A stretch of DNA of 52,564 nucleotides. Source: QHWK01 sp035315685. Its GTDB lineage: Bacteria; Acidobacteriota; Vicinamibacteria; Vicinamibacterales; CAVVIG01. Below, piece by piece: positions 23,778 through 33,283 of the stretch. Made by a program: the position numbers and the translations under genes. Each line of letters begins with the position of its first letter. Positions within the stretch are counted from its first letter, which is position 1. The stretch spans positions 1 through 52,564 of the forward strand of contig DATFXR010000152.1 in the NCBI GenBank assembly GCA_035315685.1, in the 5' to 3' direction. Below the pieces are notes generated by a model. That model was given only the letters and a program-made list of their open reading frames with translations. It made no database searches and had not been told where the DNA came from.

Positions 23778-24908
23778 CTACGCCGCAGTCAGTTCTTGCG
23801 GCTCGTTCGGATTGTGTGGAGACGACACCGGGTTCGCAGGCAACGACTCCGACACCAGCCGGAATTCGCGGAATCCGACACGGCAGTCGTGCGCCGCCAG
23901 GAAGTTCATGAAGCGGCGATAGTCGCGCGTGGACATGCCGAACAGCTTCAGCAGCGTCTTGTAGCGCCCCCGCGATTCACGCAGACCGCGGCGAACGAGC
24001 TCGCGCAGATCGTGGCGCGTGATGTCGCGGGCGAGGAACAGCGGATAGACGTGCTCCCAGAACGACGCGCCCTGGGTGACGAGCGCGTCGTACAGGTTGT
24101 CGGCGACCTGACGGCGGCGATCGTTGAGCGGCTCGCTGAAAGCCGGTCCGCTCCGCATCGAGACCGGCAGATGTTCGATGCCGACAGTCCCCGTCGACGT
24201 CAGCCAGTGCAGCTGTTCGACGACGTTCATCAGCTCACGGACGTTGCCCGGCCAGCGATAGCGCTGGATGGCACGACGCGCCTCGTCGGTGAACGTAATC
24301 GATTGCCGGCCGCGATCGAGAAAGTGCGTCATCAGCGCCTGCACGTCGTCGGGCCGTTCGCGCAATGGCGGAACGTGGAGATGGATGACCCGCAGCCGGT
24401 AGAGGAGGTCCTCGCGGAACTGGCCGGCGGCCACCAGGTCGCTCAAATTGCGATTGGTCGCAGCCACCACGCGCACGTCGACGCGCGCCTCGGCCTGATC
24501 GGAACCCACTGCCTGGATCTCGCCGTTCTCGAGGAAGCGCAGGAGTAGCGCCTGCATGCGCAGGCTCATCTCGCCCACTTCGTCGAGGAACAGCGTCCCG
24601 CGGTGCGCGAGCGAGAGCTTGCCGCGCTTGTCGCGATACGCGCCGGTGAAACTTCCCTTGACGTGTCCGAAGAGCTCCGACTCGAGGAGGGTCTCGGTAA
24701 GGCCCGCGCAGTTCACCGCAACGTAAGCGGCGTGGCGCCGGGAAGAATGGGCGTGGATGTGCCGGGCGACGAGATCTTTTCCCACGCCGCTCTCGCCGGT
24801 GATCAACACCTTCGTGGTGCTCTGTGCAGCGCGCTCGGCGAGCACGAGCAGGTCCTTCATGGCGCGGCTGGCGACGACGAGGCTGTGAGAGTCCGTGGTT
24901 GTATACAT
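23778..24908 (-). CDS. Sigma-54-dependent transcriptional activator without sensory domain
   Basis: A 376-aa activator. Only about 15 residues precede the AAA+ module, so no receiver, GAF or PAS domain is present. Seen in order: Walker A GESGVGKD (about 38-45), the sigma-54 contact loop GSFTGAYRDKRG (usually GAFTGA), Walker B GTLFLDEVGEM, NRNLSDLVAAGQFREDLLYRLRV and RWPGNVRELMN. The C-terminus carries a helix-turn-helix-like segment (RGRYKTLLKLFGMSTRDYRRFMNFL) in place of the usual Fis domain. Control probably comes from partner proteins. Neighbours are a stand-alone receiver and two PilZ proteins. Confidence 0.87.
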   Translation of the reverse strand: MYTTTDSHSLVVASRAMKDLLVLAERAAQSTTKVLITGESGVGKDLVARHIHAHSSRRHAAYVAVNCAGLTETLLESELFGHVKGSFTGAYRDKRGKLSLAHRGTLFLDEVGEMSLRMQALLLRFLENGEIQAVGSDQAEARVDVRVVAATNRNLSDLVAAGQFREDLLYRLRVIHLHVPPLRERPDDVQALMTHFLDRGRQSITFTDEARRAIQRYRWPGNVRELMNVVEQLHWLTSTGTVGIEHLPVSMRSGPAFSEPLNDRRRQVADNLYDALVTQGASFWEHVYPLFLARDITRHDLRELVRRGLRESRGRYKTLLKLFGMSTRDYRRFMNFLAAHDCRVGFREFRLVSESLPANPVSSPHNPNEPQELTAA

Positions 24909-25134
24909 TTCGAGTCCCTAAGGCTGCAAACAGTCATCCATAAGGACCAGACGCGTAAACATCTGAAAACAGACGGCCTCCAAGCATATGGACGCCGCCG
25001 ATCGGCGCGCGTGCCGCGTCAGATGCCGACTCGAAGGCATCTCGTCAGTAGAAGCGGCCGGTTCAGCCGTCCGCCCTGGCAACATCAAGGCGCGGAAGAT
25101 CATGTTCGAGAAGGATTGATGAGGATCGACCCGG

Positions 25135-25461
25135 TCACATCGGCCGGGATGTTTCTTCGATTGCCACTGATTGCGGCCCGCCGAAGCGCGCGAGCACGCC
25201 GCGGATCGATCGGTTATGACGCGAGGTCGTGAACAGGAATCGCACACCGATGTGAAAGACACCGGCGCCCTCGACCGCGTCGCACCGCACCACCTCGACG
25301 TCCTCGACGTACTCGCCGTCCCCGAACCGCAGCCGCAACCGGCCCAACGTACCGACCGCCATCCGTTTGTTGCCTTCCAGCAGCGTCCCGACGGAGCTGA
25401 TGTTGACCACGCGCACACGCACCTCGCGCATCAGCACGCCGAGGCTCTCACCCTTGTTCAT
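25135..25461 (-). CDS. PilZ-like domain protein (downstream member)
   Basis: A 108-aa small beta-barrel protein. It contains the second PilZ motif, NISSVG (canonical D/NxSxxG), followed by LLEGNKRMAVGTLGRLRLRFGDG and FHIGVRFLF. The N-terminal RxxxR half of the c-di-GMP site is not clear (MREVRVRVV is the nearest). ATG 25461 stands 4 bases after the stop of the other PilZ-like gene, so they form a two-gene operon. Probable c-di-GMP effector or divergent PilZ adapter; the binding ability is uncertain. Confidence 0.6.
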   Translation of the reverse strand: MNKGESLGVLMREVRVRVVNISSVGTLLEGNKRMAVGTLGRLRLRFGDGEYVEDVEVVRCDAVEGAGVFHIGVRFLFTTSRHNRSIRGVLARFGGPQSVAIEETSRPM

Positions 25462-25465
25462 TGCG

Positions 25466-25774
25466 TCAGCCCCGTCTGACCTGTTGCTCGAAGAGAACCG
25501 GCGCCACCTCGTCGGCCTGTAAACGGATCCGGTGCCGCATGTCGCCTTCGAGAATCACCGGCCGGCTTTCGACTACACAGACCGCCAGGTGCTGCGGCCG
25601 CCCACCTTCGTCGATGTCCAGAATCAATGTCTCGCCTGCAGCTGCGGGCTGGCGGCTGATTGCGATCCACTCGGTCTCGCCGTTCCTCTGCACCACGACG
25701 TCGCAGAAGCCGCGCACGACGCCATACGTTGGTTCCATGAATGTGACTCGATCCTCTGCTCGTCGATTTCGCAT
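25466..25774 (-). CDS. PilZ-like domain protein (upstream member)
   Basis: A 102-aa ORF whose N-terminus MRNRRAEDRVTF fits the RRxxxR c-di-GMP motif. A beta-rich body follows (GVVRGFCDVVVQRNGE, GETLILDIDEG, HLAVCVVESRPVI). It lacks the D/NxSxxG motif that the next gene has. ATG 25774 is chosen because it places the arginine motif at the N-terminus; the frame is open far upstream but the extra residues have no protein character. An alternative is ATG 25738, which would lose the motif. Confidence 0.5.
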   Translation of the reverse strand: MRNRRAEDRVTFMEPTYGVVRGFCDVVVQRNGETEWIAISRQPAAAGETLILDIDEGGRPQHLAVCVVESRPVILEGDMRHRIRLQADEVAPVLFEQQVRRG

Positions 25775-26356
25775 GCGGCTCTGGTGAGCAAGAGCAGTGC
25801 CCAACGAACGAACACGATGAGACTCGATGTGATTTCGCAGTGTTGAAGCGATCGGCGTGATCCGCGCACACGATCGAACGGCAGCAATTGAGGATTCGGC
25901 TGGCGGCGAGCAGAGATTTTCCCGCAGCCAGTCTTCTTCACGGCGTTTACGACGCAAAGCATGTCGCGCGGTCGCAATTCGACGACGACACGAACCGCCA
26001 CGCCCCGCACCCGAGAGATCAGAGGACGACTTCATTTCTTGGCTCGCCGCGAAAGAGTCTGGCTCCGGCCAAACTTCTGCTTCAGCGCAACCTTCCGGCG
26101 CTCGGCTGCGGCCTCGCTCGACACCGCCCATCTCGCCATAACAGTCCGGTCGTCATGCAGTTCGGGTCAGCGCCATCACTGCCGCGAGCCGTTGAAGAAG
26201 ATGTCGCGCGTGCTTCGTAACCGTCCTCCATCAGGTCGCGGCCGGACGGCTCAATCGCGGTCGCCACGGCTGCCGCGCGTGTTCCGCATCATCACGCGAA
26301 TGCGCCTGTAAGGCAGGGCTTGAATTCGGCTACTCTGGAACGGGAGGGTCCCGTCA
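25775..26356. other. Non-coding stretch, no feature recognised
   Basis: About 580 bases between the PilZ pair (minus) and the solute-binding gene (plus). Open frames exist on both strands but are rich in Arg/Ser/His with no hydrophobic pattern. I see no hairpin, tRNA or strong promoter here. It may hold divergent promoters or a decayed gene. Confidence 0.4.
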
Positions 26357-27379
26357 ATGCGTTCCCTCGATGCCCCACGCCCCTGTTCGCGCCGGGCGAT
26401 CGGCTCACTCCTCGTTCTCTCGTGTACCGCGGCCTGGGTAACAGTGGCCGCGCAGACGTCTCAACTCAAGCTGGTATCGACGGCATGGCCGCCGTTCACG
26501 AACGCAGCCAGGCAACCCCGGTTTGCGCTCGATCTGGTCGAGACCGCGCTCGGCCGCATCGGCGTCAGTTCGAAGACCGCGATCGTCAGCGCGCCGCAAT
26601 TCACGCCATCGCTGCTCTCCGGACTGTTCGACGGCAGCGCGGCCGCGTGGAAGGATCCGGAGCGGGAACGCGAGCTGATCTTCTCGCAGCCGTATCTGGA
26701 GAACCGCCTCGTGCTCGTCGGACGACATGGCACCGACGTGTCGGCGAAGACGCTGCCCGATCTCAAAGGCAAACGCGTGGCGATCGTCGAGGGCTATTCG
26801 TACGGCGAGACGGTCGACAGCACGGGACCGGTATGGGTTCGTTCACGCAGCGAGGAAGACAGCCTCACACAACTGCTCAAGAGCGGCGTTGACTACACGC
26901 TGATGGACGAGCTCGTCGTCCACTACATCGTCAGCAACTACCCGAAGGAGTCGGACACGAAACTCGAGATTGGCTCGACGCCGCTGCTCACGCGACCGCT
27001 CCACTTCGTGATCAAGCGAACGCGTGCCGATGCGATGTCGATCATCGAGCGGTTCGACGCGCAGCTGCGCGGCATGATCGCGGACCGCACCTATCACCGG
27101 CTGCTGCACGTGGACTGGATCCTGGCGGACGTCGACGGGGACGGCGTTCCAGAGCTGGTGCCGCGGACCGATCAGGCCGGCACGTCGGAACCGCTGCACG
27201 TCTACTCGCTCTTCTCCCCGCCGTCGCCTTCAGCCGAGACGCCGGTCAAGCCGGGCTTCTACGTCGGCGGCAACGTCTACGCCGACTGGGCGAGCGTGCC
27301 CGAAAACTACAAGGTGAGTAATTCCGACAAGCCGGATCCGCGGAGGTCGACCGGCACGATCTTCAGATTCATCTGGTGA
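26357..27379 (+). CDS. Exported solute-binding protein, family 3-like
   Basis: A 340-aa periplasmic protein with a signal peptide (MRSLDAPRPCSRRAIGSLLVLSCTAAWVTVAAQ). The fold resembles extracellular solute-binding family 3: KLVSTAWPPFTN, FALDLVETALGRIG, KDPERERELIFSQPYLENRLVLVG and KTLPDLKGKRVAIVEG. The C-terminal ~75 residues (VDGDGVPELVPRTD, then FYVGGNVYADW) include an EF-hand-like DVDGDGVPE loop and are outside the usual domain. A GGAGGG lies 8 bases before ATG. No ABC permease is nearby, so it may be a sensor or an orphan. It precedes the oxidase operon on the same strand, with a 327-base gap. Confidence 0.8.
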   Translation: MRSLDAPRPCSRRAIGSLLVLSCTAAWVTVAAQTSQLKLVSTAWPPFTNAARQPRFALDLVETALGRIGVSSKTAIVSAPQFTPSLLSGLFDGSAAAWKDPERERELIFSQPYLENRLVLVGRHGTDVSAKTLPDLKGKRVAIVEGYSYGETVDSTGPVWVRSRSEEDSLTQLLKSGVDYTLMDELVVHYIVSNYPKESDTKLEIGSTPLLTRPLHFVIKRTRADAMSIIERFDAQLRGMIADRTYHRLLHVDWILADVDGDGVPELVPRTDQAGTSEPLHVYSLFSPPSPSAETPVKPGFYVGGNVYADWASVPENYKVSNSDKPDPRRSTGTIFRFIW

Positions 27380-27706
27380 GCCTCGCCAACGACTCGCATC
27401 CGGTCATGTCAGCGCTCATCGAACAGCGACTCCGACGATCGCACGTCACGAAAGAAGTACGGCGCCGATCGGTTATTTGACGCGCGACGCCTGTCGTCAC
27501 GGCCGGCCGATCGGCACACGAATGCGCGTGAGGTAATGAACATGCATTTGAGGCACGAAGAGGAACTCTAGCCCTCGCATCTTTCACACAAAGATAGACG
27601 GTGACGCCGCGCCCGTCGCGAATCTCTGATACATAATCCGGCACGTTTCCGGGACAGCATTCCCTCGGAATCTCCTGTTCCAGTCCACATGGGTCAGGAG
27701 GCTTTT
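27380..27706 (+). other. Leader region of the oxidase operon
   Basis: This 327-base gap holds no credible gene. A CATAAT box (27632-27637) matches the -10 consensus at 5 of 6 positions, but nothing like a -35 sits 17 bases upstream, so an activator would be required. The region is AT-richer than its surroundings and is the only plausible promoter region for the seven-gene operon that follows. Confidence 0.3.
27696..27701 (+). promoter_or_regulatory. Ribosome-binding site that fixes the oxidase start at GTG 27707
   Basis: AGGAGG ends 5 bases before GTG 27707. An in-frame ATG at 27689 precedes this ribosome site and would add six polar residues before the signal peptide, so GTG 27707 is the better start. 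Confidence 0.65.
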
Positions 27707-30700
27707 GTGCCGCTTTGTCTTCGTTTGCCGATCGTTTCAGTCCTCGCGGCTCTCGCGCTCACCGGTCGCGCCGCTGCCGCGCTCGCGGATCAACCAGCTC
27801 AAACGCAACCACGAGACTCCGCGTGCGGCAGGACGATCACCGCGGACGTCGTCGCGCTGGATCAGGCGTATCAGGTCAATCGCCTCGGAACATCGCGACC
27901 GGGCGGGCTGCTCTTCGCGCTGCGTCATGACGTTGAGGCGGTGACCGGCGGCAACACGCTGCAGGCCGGTCAGGTCCGGCTGAAGGCGTACAAGCGGCCG
28001 CGGCCGATCGTCCTGCGCGCGAGCGTCGGCGACTGCGTGGAAATCCGTTTTCAGAATCTGCTCGCGCCCGTTCCGCCCGATCCCATCACGCCGGTGACAC
28101 GCAACGCGTCGATCCATGTCTCGGGCCTGCAGCTGCGCGGTACGATTGACAGCGACGGAACCTGGGCAGGCGCGAACCCGGCATCTGGCGGCTCGATGTC
28201 CGGGCTCGTTGCGCCGGGCGGATCGGCGACCTACCGACTGTATGCCGCTGCGGAAGGCGCAAATCTCCTCTACAGCACGGCCGCCGACTACAACGGCTTC
28301 GGCACGATGCAACTCACGATGGGCCTGTTCGGCGCGGTGAACATCGAGCCGCCGCAGAGTGAGTGGTATCGCAGCCAGGTGACGGAAGAGGATCTCCGCA
28401 TCGCGAGCACCGGGGCGACTCCGGACGGCCATCCGATCCTCGACTACGACGCGGTCTACCCGCCGGGCAATCCCCGTGCAGGCCTCCCGGTTCTGCGGAT
28501 GCTCGACGCGAATAACCGGCTCGTGCACAGCGACCTGACCGCTGTGATCACCGGGCCGCGGCGGGAACGGCTCGGCGGCGGGCCGGGCACCAACCCCGTG
28601 CTGCCGGATCGCAACCAGCCGTTCCGCGAAATCACCGTCCACTACCACGAGTCGCAGGATCTCGTACAGGCGTTCCCGTATTTCTTCAATCCATCCACGG
28701 TCAACACGCCGACGGTGAATGCCGGACAGGACAGCTTCGCCATCAACTACGGCGTCGGCGGGATCGCGCCCGAGATCCTCGCCAATCGCATCGGCGTCGG
28801 CCCGTCACGCGACTGCGTCGAGTGCAAGTTCGAGGAGTTCTTTCTCAGCTCGTGGCCGCTCGGCGATCCCGGCCTCGTCGTCGATGTGCCGGCCAACGCA
28901 GCGCAGACGGTGCCGTGCGCGCTCGAGCAGGCGCGCGTGCTCGGCCCGAGCGCGCCGTGCGCGCCACTGAACGGCGGCAAGAATGCGACGAAGGCCTTCT
29001 ATCCCGACGACCCATCCAACGTCTACCACAGCTACCTCGGCGATCACGTCCGGTTCCGCATTCTCCACGCCGGCGCGGCCGTGCATCACGTGCATCATCA
29101 TCACGCCCATCAGTGGCTGCACGAAGCCGAGAACCAGGACAGCAACTACCTCGATAGCCAGTCGATTGGTCCCGGCTCCTCGTACACGCTCGAACTGGTG
29201 TACGACGGCAGCGGCAACCGCAACCTCACCGCCGGCGACTCGATCTTCCACTGCCACTTCTATCCGCATTTCGCCTCCGGGATGTGGGCGCTCTATCGCG
29301 TGCACGATGTCTTCGAGGCCGGAACACCGCTCGACGATGCCAGGCGGCCAAGAAGCGGATCGCGTGCGCTGCCAGACGGAGAAATCGACGCTGGAACACC
29401 GATTCCCGCCGTCGTCCCGCTTCCGACGCTGGCGATGGCGCCGATGCCGTCGAAAGTGGAGATCGTCAACGGCCAGGTGAAGCTGGACGCCGACGGCTTC
29501 CCGGGCTATCCGTTCTATGTGCCGGGTGTGGCGGGTCATCGCGCGCCCCATCCGCCGCTCGACTTCGCCGTCGATCCCAAGGCAAACGAAACCTATGACG
29601 GCGGCCTGCCACGTCATCTCGTGACCGGCGGCACGATTGCCAACGAGCAGCACACGACGAACGACTGGAGCAAGGACCTCTCGGCGATGACGGCCTATCA
29701 GCTTCCCGAGGAGGGCACGGCGTCGGAGAAGCGCGCCATGCAGTTCTTCGGCCGACACCTCCACGACAGCTTCACGCCCGCCGGCGCGCGTGCCTTGTTC
29801 CGCGTCAACGGGCTGCCGAACGGTCCGCAGCACGGCGCGCCGTACGCCGATCCGGCCGTCGTCGACGGCAGAGCGGCCGGCAACCCGACCCGGGTCTACA
29901 AAGGCGTGAACCTGCAGCTCGACACGATCTTCAACAAGGCCGGGTGGCACTACCCGCAGCAGCGGATGATGGCGCTCTGGCGGGACGTCCCGGATCTGCT
30001 GTCCGGCAAGAAGCCGCCCGAGCCGTTGTTCTTCCGCGCCTCGAGCAACGACGTCATCGAGTACTGGCACACGAACCTCGTGCCGGCGTATTTCGAGCTC
30101 GACGACTTCGAGGTCCGCACGCCGACCGACATCCTCGGACAACACATCCATCTCGTGAAGTTCGACGTGCAGGCGTCGGACGGAGCGGGAAACGGGTTCA
30201 ACTACGAGGACGGCACCTACAGTCCGGAGGAAGTGCGCGGCCGGATCACGGCGATCAACGCCAGCGGCGGGCTCTGGGATTTCACACACACCCGGCAGGC
30301 GCAGCTCGCGCCGAAGGCGATCGGCGAGCTCGGGAGGGGACCGAACAACGCGTGGCTCGGGGCGCAGGCGACGGTTCAGCGCTGGTGGGTCGATCCGCTG
30401 ATGGACACGCGCAAGAACGACCGCACCTACATGACGGTCTTCACGCACGATCACTTTGGACCGTCAACGCACCAGATGATTGGGCTCTACGGCGGCCTGC
30501 TCGTCGAGCCCGAGGGCACGAAGTGGACGTCGCTCGACGGAAAGACCGAGTTCCGCACGCGCGACGATGGCGGGCCGACGAGCTACGCGGCCAACATTCT
30601 CTACAACGATCCCAACAGGGCGCGCGACAACTATCGCGAGTTCGCGCTGGAGTGGGGCGATCTGCAGCAGGTGTACGGCGCGGACAGCCGCACCGTTCCC

Positions 30701-33283
30701 GACTGCTACACCTACACCTTCGATGGCAAGACCTACGGACAACAGCCGCCCGAGGTGAACTGCAAGCCGGTCGCGTCGGCGCAGTACACCGGCTGGTCCG
30801 ATCCGGCCAACGTCCTCAACTGCCCGCGCTGCAGCATCCAGCCGCCGCCAACTTCGCAGCCGGCTACGCCGCCCACCGTCGCCAATCCCCTCGGCTTCGC
30901 GCCGAGCCCGCCGACGCCGCTGCTCATCGGCGACTTCGGCGCCGGCATGATGTCGATGAACTACCGTACCGAACCGCTGACGCTGCGGATCAACAAGCCG
31001 GCAACCGTCAACCCGCACCCCGATCCGTACGCCGGCGATCTCGCCCACGCGTTCCGTTCGATTCAGCGGTTCGATCCGGCGTTCAGCGCGCAGCCGGCGC
31101 CGAACTCGAAAATCAATCCCGCGTGCTTGGCGAACTGTTTCACGTTCCCGACGACGCCGATCTCCGACGGCATGCAGCCGACCGATCCGTTCACCCCGCT
31201 GCTGCAGGGATTCGAGGGCGACAAGGTGCAGATCCGGCTGCTCGGCGGCGCCCATACTTCGATGCACGACTTCAACATGCACGGACTGCGCTGGAAGGCC
31301 GCGCCGTTCTCCGAGAACTCCGGATATCGCAACTCGCAGTTCATCGTGCTGTCCGAGCATTTCGAAATGCTCTTCGATCTGCCGCGCCTCGGACGCCAGC
31401 GCCGCGACGCGCAATCGCAACTCGCCGACTACATCTACAACCCGACGGCATCGTATGAAGGACTCACGAACGGGATCTGGGGACTGCTGCGGTCGTACAG
31501 CCCGTCGCAGTCGCTGCCGTTCCTGGCGCCGCTCAGGCAGCAAGCACCTCAGCCGCCATCTCCTGCGCCGGTGCGTCCGCCTGCCGGACTCTCCACCAAC
31601 TGCGAGCGCGTGCATCCCTGCCTCCGCGAATTCCGGGTGCATGCGACGACGGTGCAGCGGGCCATCGGCACTCAGTCGGGAGGCCTCGTCTACAACGGCC
31701 GGGGGATCAATCTCGGCAACGGTCAGTTCGACGGCGCCCATCCGCTCAACGACCCATACGGCCTGGTCTATGTCCCCGAAGGCGCGCCGGCGCCGGCGAG
31801 CGGCATCGAGCCGCTCGTCCTGCGCGCCGCCGCCGGCGATTGGATTCACGTGACGCTCGTCAACGACTTCGACGGCAAGGAGCCGGTGTTCACGGCCGCG
31901 GTGGCAATCGAATCGGCGTACCGCTTCGCCCAGATTCCCTACGCCTTTCCCTACGTGAACGTGAACCTGACGACGTCTGCGAATGTCGGGCTGCATCCGC
32001 AGCTCGTGGAGCTCGACGTGACGGAAAGCGACGGCGCAAACGCCGGCCGCAACCCGGTGCAGACCGCAGCGCCGCTCGGAAAGACCGACTACTGGTGGTA
32101 CGCCGGGAAGAGCGAGAACGGAAAGACCGTGCCGGTGGAGTTCGGATCGATCAACCTGATGCCGGCCGATCCGCTGATGCACGTGTACCACGGCCTGTTC
32201 GGCGCGCTAATCATCGAGCCGGCGGGCTCGCAGTGGATCGAGGATCCGAACACGCGCGCGGCCGCGACGGTGTTCGACGGCAATCGTGTGTTTCGCGAGT
32301 TCGTGCTGATGATTCAGGACGACGTCAGCATCCAGCTCAATGGCCAGACGCTCTACGGCGCCGGGTTTCCGCTGTCGGCCTTCAACTACCGGTCCGAACC
32401 GTTCTTCTACCGGTTCGGCGCGAACCTGGCTGACTCGCTCGGCCTCATCACCCCGAAGGACTGGACGAATCTTTCGCCCGGCGATCTCTCCAACGTCGCC
32501 AACCTGCAGATGTCGAGCGTCGACACGACGCTCTCGACGGCGAATCAGCTGGTCGGCGGCGATCCGGTGACGCCGATTCTTCGGGCGCCCGCCGGCATGC
32601 CCGTGCGCATCCGGCTCCTCTCGCCCGGCGGCATCGGCGACAACCAGCAGGTCTTCGAGCTGACCGGGCACGTCTGGCAGGAGGCGCCCTACACCGCCGC
32701 GTCGACGAAGATCGGGTTCAGCCGCACGTCGAACTGGACGGGCACGACGCCGGGATTCGGCCCGACGACGACTTATGAGGTCGTACTGGAGGACGGACCG
32801 AACGGAACCGGCGGCGCCGCCGGTGGCCGCTTCCACGTGCCGGGCGACTATCTCTATCGAAGTTGGACGGCGAACCAGTTTCAGGCGGGAACCTGGGGTC
32901 TCTTCCGAGTTGCGCCGTCGGCCGGCACAAGTGGATGGCCGGACACGGTCGGCGTGCTGTCGGTCGCGGCTGACCCGAACGGCGGGTACGATGTTCGCGG
33001 CTTCACGACCGTTTCTCCGACCAGCCAGCGCTACGCGGCGAGCGTCACGCTCGACATCGGCGGCACGACGGCGACAACCGGAGTGAAAGATGGACTCTGG
33101 TCGTATCACGGCAGCGGGACGCTGCCTGCCGGCCTCACGGTTCGGTCGCCGCTCGGCGGTCAGTCGACGTGGGGAACCGTCGCCGCGCCGCCGCAGGTGA
33201 CGCACGTGGCCCCGACGGCGGCGCGACCGCAGGCAAAGAAGCCTTCCGTGCGGCAGGATCGCAGACCTCGCCAGCCGCGATGA
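27707..33283 (+). CDS. Giant multicopper oxidase, MofA/MnxG-like
   Basis: A 1,858-aa exported protein built from repeated cupredoxin domains, first gene of the operon. It has a signal peptide (about 1-27). Copper motifs include VHHVHHHHAHQW (His460-468), a complete HCHFYPHFASGM site (His515, Cys516, His517, His521, Met526: type 1 plus trinuclear ligands), HIHLVKFD (His813/815), THDHFGPSTHQ (His914-922) and HDFNMHG (His1187-1192). The C-terminal half repeats the pattern in decayed form (HVYHGLFGALIIEP, then GDYLYRSWTANQFQAGTW without Cys). Size and motifs resemble MofA/MnxG-type putative Mn(II) oxidases. It is probably periplasmic or outer-surface; its substrate (Mn(II), Cu(I) or organic) is open. 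Confidence 0.82.
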   Translation: MPLCLRLPIVSVLAALALTGRAAAALADQPAQTQPRDSACGRTITADVVALDQAYQVNRLGTSRPGGLLFALRHDVEAVTGGNTLQAGQVRLKAYKRPRPIVLRASVGDCVEIRFQNLLAPVPPDPITPVTRNASIHVSGLQLRGTIDSDGTWAGANPASGGSMSGLVAPGGSATYRLYAAAEGANLLYSTAADYNGFGTMQLTMGLFGAVNIEPPQSEWYRSQVTEEDLRIASTGATPDGHPILDYDAVYPPGNPRAGLPVLRMLDANNRLVHSDLTAVITGPRRERLGGGPGTNPVLPDRNQPFREITVHYHESQDLVQAFPYFFNPSTVNTPTVNAGQDSFAINYGVGGIAPEILANRIGVGPSRDCVECKFEEFFLSSWPLGDPGLVVDVPANAAQTVPCALEQARVLGPSAPCAPLNGGKNATKAFYPDDPSNVYHSYLGDHVRFRILHAGAAVHHVHHHHAHQWLHEAENQDSNYLDSQSIGPGSSYTLELVYDGSGNRNLTAGDSIFHCHFYPHFASGMWALYRVHDVFEAGTPLDDARRPRSGSRALPDGEIDAGTPIPAVVPLPTLAMAPMPSKVEIVNGQVKLDADGFPGYPFYVPGVAGHRAPHPPLDFAVDPKANETYDGGLPRHLVTGGTIANEQHTTNDWSKDLSAMTAYQLPEEGTASEKRAMQFFGRHLHDSFTPAGARALFRVNGLPNGPQHGAPYADPAVVDGRAAGNPTRVYKGVNLQLDTIFNKAGWHYPQQRMMALWRDVPDLLSGKKPPEPLFFRASSNDVIEYWHTNLVPAYFELDDFEVRTPTDILGQHIHLVKFDVQASDGAGNGFNYEDGTYSPEEVRGRITAINASGGLWDFTHTRQAQLAPKAIGELGRGPNNAWLGAQATVQRWWVDPLMDTRKNDRTYMTVFTHDHFGPSTHQMIGLYGGLLVEPEGTKWTSLDGKTEFRTRDDGGPTSYAANILYNDPNRARDNYREFALEWGDLQQVYGADSRTVPDCYTYTFDGKTYGQQPPEVNCKPVASAQYTGWSDPANVLNCPRCSIQPPPTSQPATPPTVANPLGFAPSPPTPLLIGDFGAGMMSMNYRTEPLTLRINKPATVNPHPDPYAGDLAHAFRSIQRFDPAFSAQPAPNSKINPACLANCFTFPTTPISDGMQPTDPFTPLLQGFEGDKVQIRLLGGAHTSMHDFNMHGLRWKAAPFSENSGYRNSQFIVLSEHFEMLFDLPRLGRQRRDAQSQLADYIYNPTASYEGLTNGIWGLLRSYSPSQSLPFLAPLRQQAPQPPSPAPVRPPAGLSTNCERVHPCLREFRVHATTVQRAIGTQSGGLVYNGRGINLGNGQFDGAHPLNDPYGLVYVPEGAPAPASGIEPLVLRAAAGDWIHVTLVNDFDGKEPVFTAAVAIESAYRFAQIPYAFPYVNVNLTTSANVGLHPQLVELDVTESDGANAGRNPVQTAAPLGKTDYWWYAGKSENGKTVPVEFGSINLMPADPLMHVYHGLFGALIIEPAGSQWIEDPNTRAAATVFDGNRVFREFVLMIQDDVSIQLNGQTLYGAGFPLSAFNYRSEPFFYRFGANLADSLGLITPKDWTNLSPGDLSNVANLQMSSVDTTLSTANQLVGGDPVTPILRAPAGMPVRIRLLSPGGIGDNQQVFELTGHVWQEAPYTAASTKIGFSRTSNWTGTTPGFGPTTTYEVVLEDGPNGTGGAAGGRFHVPGDYLYRSWTANQFQAGTWGLFRVAPSAGTSGWPDTVGVLSVAADPNGGYDVRGFTTVSPTSQRYAASVTLDIGGTTATTGVKDGLWSYHGSGTLPAGLTVRSPLGGQSTWGTVAAPPQVTHVAPTAARPQAKKPSVRQDRRPRQPR

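Noticed and set aside
25775..26131. N-terminal extension of the upstream PilZ-like ORF to 26131
   Set aside because: The extra 119 residues are Arg/Ser-rich with no structural pattern and no ribosome site; they look like non-coding read-through.
27369..27644. Small minus-strand gene upstream of the oxidase operon
   Set aside because: Its composition shows no hydrophobic pattern, there is no ribosome site, and it resembles chance reading.
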